Below the pieces are notes generated by a model, which was not told where the DNA came from, did not search any database, and worked only from the letters and a program-made list of their open reading frames with translations. From Saccoglossus kowalevskii (lineage: Eukaryota; Hemichordata; Enteropneusta; Harrimaniidae), in the NCBI RefSeq assembly GCF_000003605.2, contig NW_003158755.1, positions 2,068 to 25,554 on the forward strand: DNA of 23,487 nucleotides, written 5' to 3'. The position numbers and the translations under genes are program-made. This document shows, piece after piece, positions 8,761-19,110 of this stretch (position 1 is its first letter; every line of letters begins with the position of its first letter).

Positions 8761-9202
8761 TCCAATATATATAAATATATATCTAAGTTAAAAGAGTATA
8801 AAAGATTATGTTGTTATTAAAGAACTTATAAAGTATAAATGATAATAAATACCAGTGTTTGGTTGTGTCAAGAGTGGCGAATAATTTGCCTCAATTTTAG
8901 CAAGCAATTTGCTTAATTTATTCTTCAGTACGAGTAGCACTTTTATATTCAACACAAGAATTAGTATTATTTCAACGTATTTGTTAATCAGATGCAGGTC
9001 ACTACGTGATTTCTGAAGTACCATAAGCATGTTGTACATTTCGACATAAATATTTTTCATTTACGATTTATTTTCCACATTTTCTTGAAATATTTTCTTT
9101 TGACATCGAGATAATTAGCCATTCACGTAACAGACTAATTACATATACATGTTGAACATAGCTGCTTTCTGACTTATAGAACATTAATCAATTGAAATTA
9201 TT

Positions 9203-9290
9203 AACAATAGAAATGGTTTTGAGCGTGGCATTGACCACCAAGCATGACAATGCTACCACGCTGTTTGTGACCTTGGGAAAACACTGATTA
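9203..9290. repeat. Strongly conserved block shared by copies A and B
   Basis: The segment containing aatggttttgagcgtgg and gaccaccaagcatgaca is nearly identical to 16127-16200, more so than neighbouring duplicated sequence. In copy A it holds an inverted repeat (gcgtggcattg at 9223-9233; caatg-cta-ccacgc at 9248-9261), which is disrupted in copy B. It lies upstream of the gene on the minus strand, so it may be part of a promoter or first exon. This is unproven. Confidence 0.45.
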
Positions 9291-12112
9291 CACACAAAAG
9301 ATTAACAATAAAGTAAACAAAATCATCAAAACTACAAAGAATTCAGAGATTTGAATTATGAATACAAGTCATTGTTATAACCCAGTCTCCAACAGGTCTT
9401 CTACATAAAATAAAATAATATAAAATCATAACTTTGAAATCATCATTACAATTTTGGTGTGAATTATGTAAATTTGAGCCCTTCTGTCACTAAGCCTTTG
9501 TTTTACTGCTCCTGTAATAGCGTTGAACACGTGCTGGTAACTTGCATACGACATATCTAATGCAAAACAACGTTGTTAGGAAGTATCCATCTAAGTCGGA
9601 GATTGTTAATTATTTTCTTACTCATTGTGCTTGAAGGATAATTGTGCTTGCCAAACAATTAAACCGTACTCTTGACCTAATTAGTGAGCAAATATATAGC
9701 TGATTATTAAAATGTGCTTCTGTTTACCAATAATCATTCTTTATTCTGTTAAGTCTTCCATGGGCAACGACGTGATGGTAGATCCATTGAAAGTTAAGTA
9801 CTTCTCAAATTTATCATTTCCTTCAAGAAGTCTTGGTTTTAGTCTTTTTTGTTATCATATTTATTTTCTTTATACTTTTGAATGCAAGTTGTTAAATTGA
9901 GAAAAAAAAAATCATTATGGTGTAAATAACTCGTTCAATTAATTTCCACAATGGCAAGTTCTTAAGATTAAGAAATTATTCCTTAGATTGAATATTTGAT
10001 GTTGAAACAATGTTAACTCCTGAATTCAAACCCTCAATGAATTCCACATATGGTATAAATACCACTATACCGCAGAGGATATTCCCCTCTTTTCTGAATT
10101 GTTTTTCGGAATATAGGGCACACCATTGTGACACTTTAATATCGAGCAAAACTAACATTGTTTCTGTTTATTTCTTGTCAGAATCAGTTTAATTACCATG
10201 TTTACTTAATACGCTGTTTTCTTACTTATTATTTTAGTTTTGCATGGTGACGCACTTTGACGAGTACTTCAATGTCCTAATTAGTCGAATGTGAAAGCCA
10301 AAGCGATTGCTTTGGTATTGGCGAGTGTTTATCTTTGTGATTCGCACCCTTGGCGTTTGTATTAGGCGTTTTTTCATTTCCAATCTTTGCTACGCTGTAG
10401 TATGCGTCCACTTCCCCCCTTTTATTGTGATGTTTCAGTGTTAAATGGTGTCTTCTTTGTCTGTCACGCCATGACCTAATTTTACAACCACTCCAGATTG
10501 CAACGAAGTACCATGACATTTGGCTTGATCCGACTGGCTGTAAGATTTTTCTGCCAACAAGCTAGGATTTATTAACATTATTACCATTATATTATCACGT
10601 GATTTGCTTATTTGTATGCAGCAATTCATATATAACGACCCTTATTGAAAGGACATTTTTTGTTACAACAGGAATTCGTACGGTGTGGATTTGGATTCTC
10701 GAATTGTGCCTGCACTTTTAGCCAGTGTAAACGGATATTTCACATTACGGGAATAATACGCTAATAATCTAACCACAAAAAACCCGAGTTGCTGAGGCAG
10801 TTACTCGGGTGCGATAAAATGTCGACGTCATGTGGAGTTTGTTTATTTTTTTTGGATATGGGTTGTAAAAAGTTAGATAAGCTAAATTAGAAGGCAATGC
10901 CTTAGACGAAGTACTTTCTTACGCGTGGAACTATTTTTTTTTTCACGATATGTTCTTTATATACTTTATAATTATGGCAATAAACATATACTGTTGGAAA
11001 TGTTATTCAGTTTAGAGCTCCGTGGACTTGTCTTTATCATCATATTTCAACATAAGTATTCAATCTGGAACGACCTCTTCACTTCGCTCTTACGCGTAGG
11101 AATATGCAAATGTGACCTTTATGCAGTATTAGTCTGATAAAAACAACTGGTGTCCAGTTGAATTTTCAGTTACGGCATTTCGTCGAACTTTATAGAAGCG
11201 TACATGATTTGTTAATTTTTCCCGTAATTGTATCAGTATGGCCAATTTCACATATGAACGGGGAGACATCATCGAGGCAGGCAGTTGATGTCGCCAAAGT
11301 ACGACAAATCCACGCAGACCGTAACACGGAAGTGACTTTTCAGGGTGGTCGAAACGTTATGATGTGTCTCTCCCGCCTGATATGGTGCGCCAGAAAAGTC
11401 CTGTAACTGAGAGAAAGTAAAATACTTGTACTCTTTTTCGTTTACAATATTCTAAGACTTATTTTAAATGATCACAAAACGTGTGTTTGATTTCTGTACA
11501 TTCGTAACACAAACACGCACTCCACGTGATTTTCTACTCTTGCAGGTCAATCGATGTCTAAAAGTAGTTCCAGCCAGTACACATTTGTTTACACATTGTG
11601 ATAGCATAAGATAACTATCGTTATAACTAATTAAATAAGACTAATGTCCTGATCATAAATTGATAACCATTGGGTTATAACCGAGCTGTTCCCGTAATGA
11701 TTATTAAATAATCATGTCATATTATTATAACTGAAATTTTGAACGTAATAATTTTGTCAATAAAATTACCAACTATTATTCTACACCAGTGCAAAGCAAG
11801 AAACTCAATGGTCGCATTCCCGGTTGCATGTGTTGAGATAACACGCCGATGAGACAACAAACGCGATCTGTTCATACATACAGTGTTCACAGGTATTGCT
11901 TATTTCATGAAGTCCATAACTCTACAAACACAAATGTCTGACGAGTATACTTTAATCGTAGATATATATATCACTTACTTCGCTCGGAATATTCCTCAAT
12001 CCTGACATAAGCTCGTCCTGTAAAATCTGCATTCAATCGCACAATGGCGGTAACCCCGTGACCTCAAATTAATTCCCTCTACGGTGACAACATGTTAATA
12101 CCAGTGGTATCG

Positions 12113-12126
12113 CCTACAGATGGCGC
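12113..12126 (+). promoter_or_regulatory. CTCF-like motif
   Basis: cctacagatggcgc matches the vertebrate CTCF core CCASYAGRKGGCRS at 12 of 14 positions. Motif matches alone are weak evidence for occupancy, and the organism's own CTCF preference is unknown. Confidence 0.3.
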
Positions 12127-12370
12127 TCTTGTTAACTGCTTTTGTATCACAGGATATCAGATCACATGTTGATTCTGCATCACAGTCACGCTTTGGACAG
12201 GTATTGTTAAATAAATAGATATTGTACTGTATATATGACAAGGGATGAAACAAAATATGCACATGTAACCCGAGCTTACTTTGAGCATTTTTAGACCCAT
12301 GCTATATAGGATTGTTGCCCATTGTTCGTCTTACATCGCTTATATATCCACGTATACCATTTTTGATATA

Positions 12371-12384
12371 GCGCCCTCTTGTGC
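12371..12384 (-). promoter_or_regulatory. CTCF-like motif, opposite orientation
   Basis: On the minus strand gcacaagagggcgc matches the CTCF core at 12 of 14 positions. It faces the motif at 12113-12126 about 250 bp away. Confidence 0.3.
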
Positions 12385-13017
12385 TACACTAGTGCAAGCC
12401 TTATGTGGTTTTCGATATTTAGTATTTTAAACGCCATATCACCCTGTAGCACGCTTGGTGAATTTTCTTATTTTTCTTGTGCGTTACTTTGGCTGTTCTG
12501 ACTGGTGCTTGTGTCATTTCTAACAATCTTTTAACTGTTTACGTTTTTCGTGATAGGCACATGCCCTGCGTTGTTTTGGCTGTTTTTTTCTGGTGAAGTT
12601 CGTTTTATGGCATGAAAAAGTGTAGAACTTGAACGTACGTTTTTACTTTAGTAAAACGTCATTTTTTTATTACCTAATACTTTTAGGTTCATGTGCTGCA
12701 AGTTAAAGAGCACATACTAATCGGCCGTCCCTCAGCAAATAATTAAGCCAAGGCACTTTTCGTTTCAAAATCGGGTAACTGTCCGTTTTTACGCAGTCAG
12801 GGAAGTTCGAATTACTAAACGAAGTACAGAACGAAGAAGCTGAAATATGTGAATATTTGTGATGTATTTTAAGTCTTACCGGATTGGAAGTGGGAATTTA
12901 TTATTACTTTGAATAGCCAAACATATTTTAGTTACTTACTACCTTATACTAACATATGTTTGAATATTTAGACAAATTCTACACAGAATTAAACTGCAAT
13001 GGTAAACCTTCCTTGTC

Positions 13018-13037
13018 TATTTATTTATTTATTTATT
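13018..13037. repeat. (TTTA)n microsatellite
   Basis: About five copies of TTTA/ATTT. A similar run lies at 18607-18632. Confidence 0.8.
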
Positions 13038-13378
13038 GATCACTTTCTTTTTCTTCCGTTATCTTGATGTACTACTTATTCCGATCTGGTTCATTTGTTA
13101 GAACTAACAGAATATCAATCGGAGAAGATTAATTAGGCAGATGTCATACGTGTACGTTGATTTTGAACAGCGGTGTCTTCCTTCAAGTTTTGCATTGTGA
13201 TGTTGTGTGTTAAAACCATAAAGGACAATATAATTATGGTCCAGTGGCCGACATCCTGTGTTTATAATAAACAAATAAAACAGAGTCGGTCTGCAACTTT
13301 TATTTTTGGTTGGACATTCTGATTTCTGGTCGGGACCGTCCGACGTGGGAAGAAACATGTGATATAAATATTTGATGT

Positions 13379-13655
13379 TGTAACAGATACACTAGTATGA
13401 CTTTTTGTCCGGGAATGAGAGTATTTACTCGGTGAAGTTAAACTATGCTGTAATTACGACATTCACCGTACTTTATCCACCATGTAATATGTAGATAGAT
13501 ATTTCGTGTCTGGTGTGTAACAGATGTACTAATACAAAAATATGACAACATGCCGGGACATGAGGACATATACTTGCTGAAGGTAAACTATGTTATAATG
13601 TTTACCATACTTTATTCACAATGCAATAGATTATATAAGCAGATATTTACTCGAT
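13379..13655. repeat. Tandem duplication, ~137-bp unit
   Basis: Unit 1 (13379-13515) and unit 2 (13516-~13655) share, in order, tgtaacagat, ccggga, a tactcg/tacttgctgaag segment, ttaaactatg/gtaaactatg, a tactttat(c/t)cac segment and (a)atg(t/c)aat. They are clearly diverged, so the duplication is old. Confidence 0.6.
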
Positions 13656-14001
13656 TATTCGATTTGACTGTATCTTGTACAATCACGGCATGTGCCGTGA
13701 ATAGGGAATATTGGAAGGAGTTATATATAAAACAAATAGGCCGATTTATCAGAGTACTACCTTCAAGTACATTGTCCGCATAAACACATGTTAATTATTC
13801 CTTTAAAAACTGACACTTTGTCCACATATACTTCTATGACTTATTTCGAACAAAATCAGGCATAACATATGTAAAAATGATGGTCAAATCAATCCAAATA
13901 ATACGACTTTATCTTAATACACCGGTAGTTTTACAGCAAATATAAAAATATGTATGTACCACATAGACAAATTTCGGTACCTGAATGTGAACCTAATTTA
14001 A

Positions 14002-14023
14002 CCCCCCCCCCCCCAAAAAAAAA
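14002..14023. repeat. Poly-C / poly-A run
   Basis: 13 C followed directly by 9 A, just outside the left edge of copy B. It is prone to slippage and sequencing error. Confidence 0.9.
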
Positions 14024-14459
14024 CATACTTGTGAAAGTTGGAGTTTCGTACAGTGGCTACAAATATCAATCACCACTACGCGGCAGGAATTCAATAAGAA
14101 TATTATACTGCTAGTTGTGGAACTTATGTCGTATTTAAAGTAACACATGTTTTTGAATGAAACGAATATTTAAGAAAAAAAATAATGATTAGTTAGCTAT
14201 TTATTTAATTACGAGAAAATACTATCAAACAAATAATTGCCAGCAATATTTAAAATCTTATGATGAAGTAACATTGTAATAATATTCAAATGTTATTAAT
14301 AACAATTTAATGACAAAATACGAAATGCTTCTGCCAATAAACAAAATGAGAAAATATTATAAATACATTATGTGTATATTTTCGCATTGTTCAAATTTAC
14401 TCACACTCAGATCCTTGTTTATTGTTGACATGTGTTGCATATAGTAATCTAGATGTATG

Positions 14460-14742
14460 TAGTAACTACCAGACTAAGTAAAATACTCGTATTGTTTGCA
14501 CTGAAATGGTTTTAGCCCTGCATGTGTAAGCATGTGCTGTTTTGAGCTACTAGACTAAGTAAACGACTTCTCATATTGTATGCACTGAAATGGTTTTAGC
14601 TCTGCCTTTGTAAGCATGTGTTGTTTTAGATTACCAGACTGAGTAAAACATTTCTTTCATGCGTGTACTGAAACACTTTTCCCTTGAACTGCACATTGTT
14701 TTCATCGTGAATATCTCTACATTTATCTGGATTTGAAAGCAT
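14460..14742 (-). pseudogene. C2H2 zinc-finger pseudogene (copy B)
   Basis: An ATG at 14742 opens MLSNPDKCRDIHDENNVQF, the counterpart of the MSSQPDTSRGVDK leader of copy A, and reaches FQYT where finger 1 should begin. It then shifts frame. Remnants of three fingers follow: SGNLKQHMLTKAELKPFQC, then IQYEKSFT with a stop, then SKQHMLTHAGLKPFQC and KQYEYFT with a stop. In two fingers the second zinc-binding Cys is Tyr. Nothing matching fingers 4-13 or the C-terminal tail of copy A remains. No functional product is expected. Confidence 0.85.
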
Positions 14743-15144
14743 TTTACTATCTGTACTACTATTAGTAAGTTATAGCTGAGTGTACGTGTTAGAATGCGGT
14801 GTAAATGTAATCTTGTTATATGTGGACAGCAGTTTGCAATATACTAGCTGGAAATAAGCAACAAAGCTCAGCAAGCAATCACATTATATTTTACGTCAAT
14901 AAACTAATTGGTTATTCTAATATTTCAGGCATAACTCTCTATGTTAGTAACCTTCTTATTAATTGGCAGTGACAAATATTGTTGTTGAATGTGTATATGT
15001 TAGACACCTTAGGTATATTTTTAAACTTGTTGTTAAGCTATATCACCTCTCTGCAAATTGTGATCAAATTGTGAATTGAAATGTACGATTCTGGGGCTTC
15101 ACTGTGTTCATCACCTATACATTGGAAGCAACTTCAGTTTTTAC

Positions 15145-15487
15145 CTATAAAATAGCAAAACAAATCTAGGACATTTGTTTAATGAATGAAAAGACGAAAT
15201 AATTCAATATACATGTATCAAAGTATATTTACAGCATAGATTCAAAATAGCTGAGTTTGCTAAAATGATGAATCCCTAATGTATCAGGGCAAAAGTATTA
15301 ACTGGCATTATATGCTATGTATATGTGTTATCATGGAGCCTAACAAAATGCATGTGTGTCTCCACAGAGCTTAAGATAACATCTACATGTAATGCAATAT
15401 AGTTGTAATGTAATGTATCAAAGTAAAAAAATATGACATAAACATGTATATGCTTATTCAAAATTAGCGAAATGATACCAGACTTAC
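15145..15487 (-). other. Conserved intron of copy B
   Basis: On the minus strand CTTGTTG|GTAAGT (donor at 15487-15482) and ...TTTTATAG|GTAAAAACTG (acceptor ending at 15145) match the copy A splice sites in position and context. The 343-bp intron contains one to two decayed units of the ~110-bp repeat (ctccacagagc, ctacatgtaa, aatgtatcaaagt) and no DIRS sequence. Confidence 0.55.
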
Positions 15488-15544
15488 CAACAAGAGATTT
15501 GTGTGGAAACCTCCGCACAGCACACCATACAAACTAATTCTATC

Positions 15545-15546
<2 letters not shown>

Positions 15547-15602
<56 letters not shown>
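15547..15602. repeat. (AT)28 microsatellite
   Basis: 56 bp of uninterrupted AT dinucleotide, just 5' (in gene orientation) of the copy B donor exon. Copy A has only a short interrupted version at 8764-8781 (atatatataaatatatat). Confidence 0.95.
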
Positions 15603-15604
<2 letters not shown>

Positions 15605-16258
15605 ATGAAAAAACTATAAACAAATACATGTATGTTGTTATTAAAGAATTGTAATTATACACGTATATAGTAATAAACACCAGTGTATGTTTGTATCAAG
15701 GGTTGCAGCCATTTTAACTCATATTTTAATTTAGCATACAATTTACTTAATTTATTCTTCAATAAGATTATTACTTTCCATGAAAGTTTTATTTTCAACA
15801 CTAGAATTGGTCCTGACCTTATCTTTGAAGTACTGTACCTGGCACACTGCTTTATACACGTGTGGTTTGTTACTGGCCACACTTATCCAGTCACGATTGA
15901 AAAGGTTATTGTACATTTTGACATAAATTTTCGAGTTTTCATTTACGACATTGCGATAATTTTTAAATGTTTCTTTTTTGACATTTGGTGTGACATATCA
16001 GTGATTCATGAACAGACAAATTATTTACATGTTGAACCAATTAAAATTAGCTGCCTTCTGCCTTTGTGGGGCATTGTTTATGGCTGAAAAAAGTTGACAC
16101 TTAGAGGAAATAACCATTGAAATATTTGACAATAGAAATGGTTTTGAGCGTGGAACTGACCACCAAGCATGACACCACATTGTTTGTAGCTTTGGGAAAT
16201 TTGACGACACATACGAGAAAAATGAAGAATAACAACATTGAATGATATCATCAAAACC

Positions 16259-17130
16259 TATGGTCACTATGGCATTTGAACTGCTCATCAGTGGCCGCTA
16301 TGGGCTGAAGAGATTTATATAAAAATGGGCAATTGGGTTTACACAAAGGTGGTTACTATAGAAACGGTTTTGTTATTAATGTAATTTTGGGCAGGTGGTC
16401 TTTATAATGATGGTATATATACCAGCGTATATATGGTCTATGGGCAGTGATCGTCCGTCAACTTCTATTCAAGCGACTTCTTCCCCCAACCTGCAAGCGA
16501 GATCACCTTGATAACTAACTATATCACAGGTACCTGGGATGGTCCTCATTCATATTTGTTAATTTATTTTAGGGAATATTTTTTGAAATTTTTAGGCAAA
16601 TATGATTTTTTCAACAACTTTTGTCGGATTGCATAGAAATTTTTCAATAATGTTCTTGACACGGACTAGATTTTCACTCACTAATTTAATGAGACAGTAT
16701 GCAAGTGCTGTTTTTTGGCTAATTTTTGCATATTTTATGACATTTTCTCCAAAACTGTCTGCAAAATTTGTTTGATTGAGATTCATGATGAAGACTTGTC
16801 TTCTTTCAAACTTATTCATTTCGTGAAGATATCTCTATTTACAGTCAAACCTGTCACACTGGTCATGTGCGTAGAACGGTCACCTTCATTTAACAGATGT
16901 ATTGTATCAGTCCCTTGCAATTTGCTATGTAAATGTCACTGGATAGAGCGACCACCTATTTAACGCAGCCAGAGGGCATGTTAAACTGTAAATTTACTGC
17001 TATTAATATCCATAATGATTACTAGCCACCGTAACTACTGGATAACAAGCAGCCTGTCGTCTGAGATAGCTCCACTGTTAGCAATGCACACTTAGTCTAA
17101 TTAGTTCTAGAGCACCCCTGCAATGAATTC
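16259..17130. other. Non-coding stretch, probable degraded dispersed repeat
   Basis: No exon seen. Words such as aaaggtggttactatag, gggcaggtggtctttataa and gagcgaccacctattt suggest decayed copies of a dispersed repeat with a recurrent ggtggt/accacc core, but boundaries cannot be fixed. Confidence 0.3.
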
Positions 17131-17189
17131 AATTTAAATCTGACTATTTTAGATATCAGAAATGGGTTAATAATAGATATCAATATGCA

Positions 17190-17990
17190 TGTTTATCAAA
17201 ATTGAACTAATCATGTCTGTGGATTACCTCAATGAACCAAATGAATAATTAAAAAAAATTAAGCAACTATTATGCATAGAGTAGGTCTGTATATTGTTTC
17301 AAGGTGCACATGTAGAAAGTTGCATTATAATGTGATGATTAATCCTAACTAAATTAGTGGAAAGCTGAAAAGTAAATTAGTATGCAACATAGGTCATTAT
17401 TATAGATTTATATAAACCTAAAATTAATTTGATCATCACATTGTGTTAGAGTAATAGGTAACAAGATTCATTGAATTAAGATAATTTAAGTTTCATTGAA
17501 ATGTGATTAGAACCAAACATTATGATTTTTATGATCTGATTTTAACCCAAAACTGGGCAGGTCTGTGCATTGTTCTAGATCATCAATATACCAAGTTTCA
17601 TTAAATTGGAATAATTAGTACATGTGATATCAGTGTAAAAGCTGAAAATTGACTAGTTATGCAAATTAGGTAATTATTATGCACTGATTTTAACCCAAAA
17701 CAAATCACATCTGTGCATTGGACCAGAGTATCTATTACCTATTTATTATTAAGTTTCATCACAATCTAATGAGTGGCTTTTTAGGTATCCGTTGAACAGT
17801 CAAGAAACAGCTAAAAATATCATGCAAATCATGTAAATAATAGGTATGGATTTCAGTCAAAACCTAATCATATCTGTGCATTAGCCCAGAGTATCTATTC
17901 ACCAAGTTTCATTAAAAACCAACATACGGTTATTGAGATATCTGTGGAACGGACAGACACACACACATACAGACAGGGTAACTGCAAAGA
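17190..17990. repeat. Degenerate repeat array with terminal gacaga/cacaca tract
   Basis: Units of roughly 150-160 bp recur, marked by 'tctgtgcatt' near 17563, 17710 and 17873 and weaker starts near 17214 and 17285. Each is followed by a 'ccaagtttcatt' type word and 'atgcaaat..gg/taattatt'. The last unit ends gttattgagatatctgtgg, then acggacagacacacacacat. This resembles a dispersed repeat commonly seen in marine invertebrate genomes. Confidence 0.55.
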
Positions 17991-18216
17991 CAATGTATAG
18001 TATTTTAAAGCAATCGGACTTGCTGTTTTCAACAAGAATTCGAAAAAAAGACAAAAATCAAAATTAGAGAATCAAAGATATCATCACAAAATGAACAAAA
18101 CTAAGAGCAGTCGACATTTAGTATATATATATTTATATAATATCAGAGTAATCAGACTTGCCGTTTATAATACAACAAGATGTCAAAAATATCCCTTTTT
18201 TACCAAAAATGACAAA

Positions 18217-18874
18217 TACCGTAAAACACATTTAAAAAGCCACTTGCAATTTAAGCGAATTGCATAGACTTGGTTGCAGTTTGTTGCGATTCCAATAAAA
18301 ATTCTTGAAAAATGAATATAAATTGCATAACTAGGGGTGAACGCGAAAGTCATGTGACCGTAAAATCCCAACAGTGTAAGCGCCCTCACATTACCGGCCA
18401 GATTCGGGCTTGTAAATTTGCACATACGTAATACGGTAGGTGGAGCAGTCGTGCCACGAATCATAACAATAAAAAGCATGTCTATGAATTTTGATAAAAT
18501 GATGTAATAGCGAAGTGTTGATTAAACAAATCTGTCTTGTCATTGCGCAGTTATCACCTCCATAAACACAAAGGAAAACTATATATCAGTATCACTTCAT
18601 TGATGTTATTTATTCATTTATTTATTTATTTTCATTGAAATAATGACCACAATGAATACGTTTATTTGTTTGCATTAATTTACTTTTCAATTAAGTGTAT
18701 TCATCATGTCAGTACGTTTACTTTGTGTTGTTTACAAAGTATGTGTGGGAAAAGAAGACGTCCTTTGGTGGCTATTGATAATAAAGTCATTAGCGACATC
18801 TTTAATTAGCGAATGAGTTCTCTCGCTAAATTCGCTAAAAAGACACGCTCGCGAAAAAGACATGTTTTACAGTA
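18217..18874. mobile_element. MITE-like element (about 658 bp)
   Basis: The ends read taccgtaaaac (18217-18227) and gttttacagta (18864-18874), which are inverted copies with one mismatch. The outer TA could be a target duplication. The outer sequence on both sides belongs to the tandem array. Subterminal gcgaat/ttcgct words also occur in inverted orientation. The 98-codon frame on the minus strand inside it shows no transposase feature, so a non-autonomous element is most likely. Confidence 0.45.
18607..18632. repeat. (TTTA)n microsatellite inside MITE-like element
   Basis: Run of tttatt/catttatttatt repeats with one C interruption. Confidence 0.75.
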
Positions 18875-19110
18875 TAAAACAGGTCTTTTTCTTCATCAAA
18901 ATTAGAGAATCAAAGATATCATCAAAAAATTTTCAAATCTGAGCGGAGTTCATATGTAGTACCGATACGTATAATATCAAATCAATCAGACTTAAATTTG
19001 TTAGCAATAAGCCAAAAACATCACTTTTTACCAAAAATGTCAAAAATATTCACCAAAAAATTTGGAGATTGAAGGTATCATGAAACGAAAAAATGTAAGA
19101 GAGGTCTACC

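Larger units (their letters stand above)
1480..9335. repeat. Segmental duplication, copy A of the zinc-finger locus
   Basis: Collinear with 14060-16258. Matching landmarks: aatatcaatcaccac at 1484/14063; a 3' flank with gaaaatattat-like words at 1800/14350; the Met-start leader and fingers; the acceptor at 3957/15145; the donor at 8688/15487; the microsatellite 5' of the donor; and the block at 9203/16127. Copy A is longer because it has more fingers, a larger intronic tandem array and the 3.6 kb DIRS insertion. Confidence 0.8.
9336..13370. other. Long non-coding stretch without recognised gene
   Basis: Open frames here are short (under ~85 codons) and show no domain. Visible structures: a hairpin at 10782-10810 (acccgagt/actcgggt), an inverted repeat at 10297-10314 (ccaaagc-gatt-gctttgg), a GC-richer patch at 11250-11400, two CTCF-like motifs near 12113 and 12384, and a TTTA microsatellite at 13018-13037. 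Regulatory function is possible but unproven. Confidence 0.5.
14060..16258. repeat. Segmental duplication, copy B of the zinc-finger locus
   Basis: Shorter, decayed partner of 1480-9335 in the same orientation. It keeps the flanks, a zinc-finger relic, the intron with both splice sites and the upstream block. It lacks the DIRS element and most fingers. The finger deletion joins 3'-flank sequence (gatgtatgtagtaac at 14452-14466) directly to a broken finger. Confidence 0.8.
17996..19110. repeat. Second degenerate tandem array, split by an insertion
   Basis: A 29-bp word starting tcaaaattagagaatcaaag is identical at 18058-18086 and 18896-18924, with a weaker third version near 19058-19085. Modules 'aatca/gacttg', 'tcaaaaatat/aaaacatcac' and 'tttttaccaaaaatg' recur in order. 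The array is interrupted at 18217-18874. Confidence 0.6.

Noticed and set aside
9976-10192. Overlapping 60-codon frames on both strands
   Set aside because: Mirror open frames without domain; typical of chance in this composition.
11158-11406. 82-codon plus-strand open frame in a GC-richer patch
   Set aside because: No family resemblance, the first part is AT-type low-information sequence, and no splice sites clearly support it.
11542-11610. ctcttgcag acceptor-like site followed by 22 open codons
   Set aside because: A reasonable acceptor but only a short unrecognised frame follows and no partner donor or exon is identifiable.
12795-12815. gttcgaatt word resembling a tRNA T-loop
   Set aside because: No matching acceptor, D-arm or anticodon stem can be folded around it.
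15683-16087. 134-codon plus-strand open frame
   Set aside because: It lies antisense to the 5' flank of the duplicated locus; the homologous stretch in copy A (8830-9200) is not open in the same way, so it is chance.
17930-17985. gacagacacacacacat tract considered as a CRISPR- or satellite-like array
   Set aside because: It is a short imperfect microsatellite at the end of a dispersed repeat, with no spacer-repeat structure.
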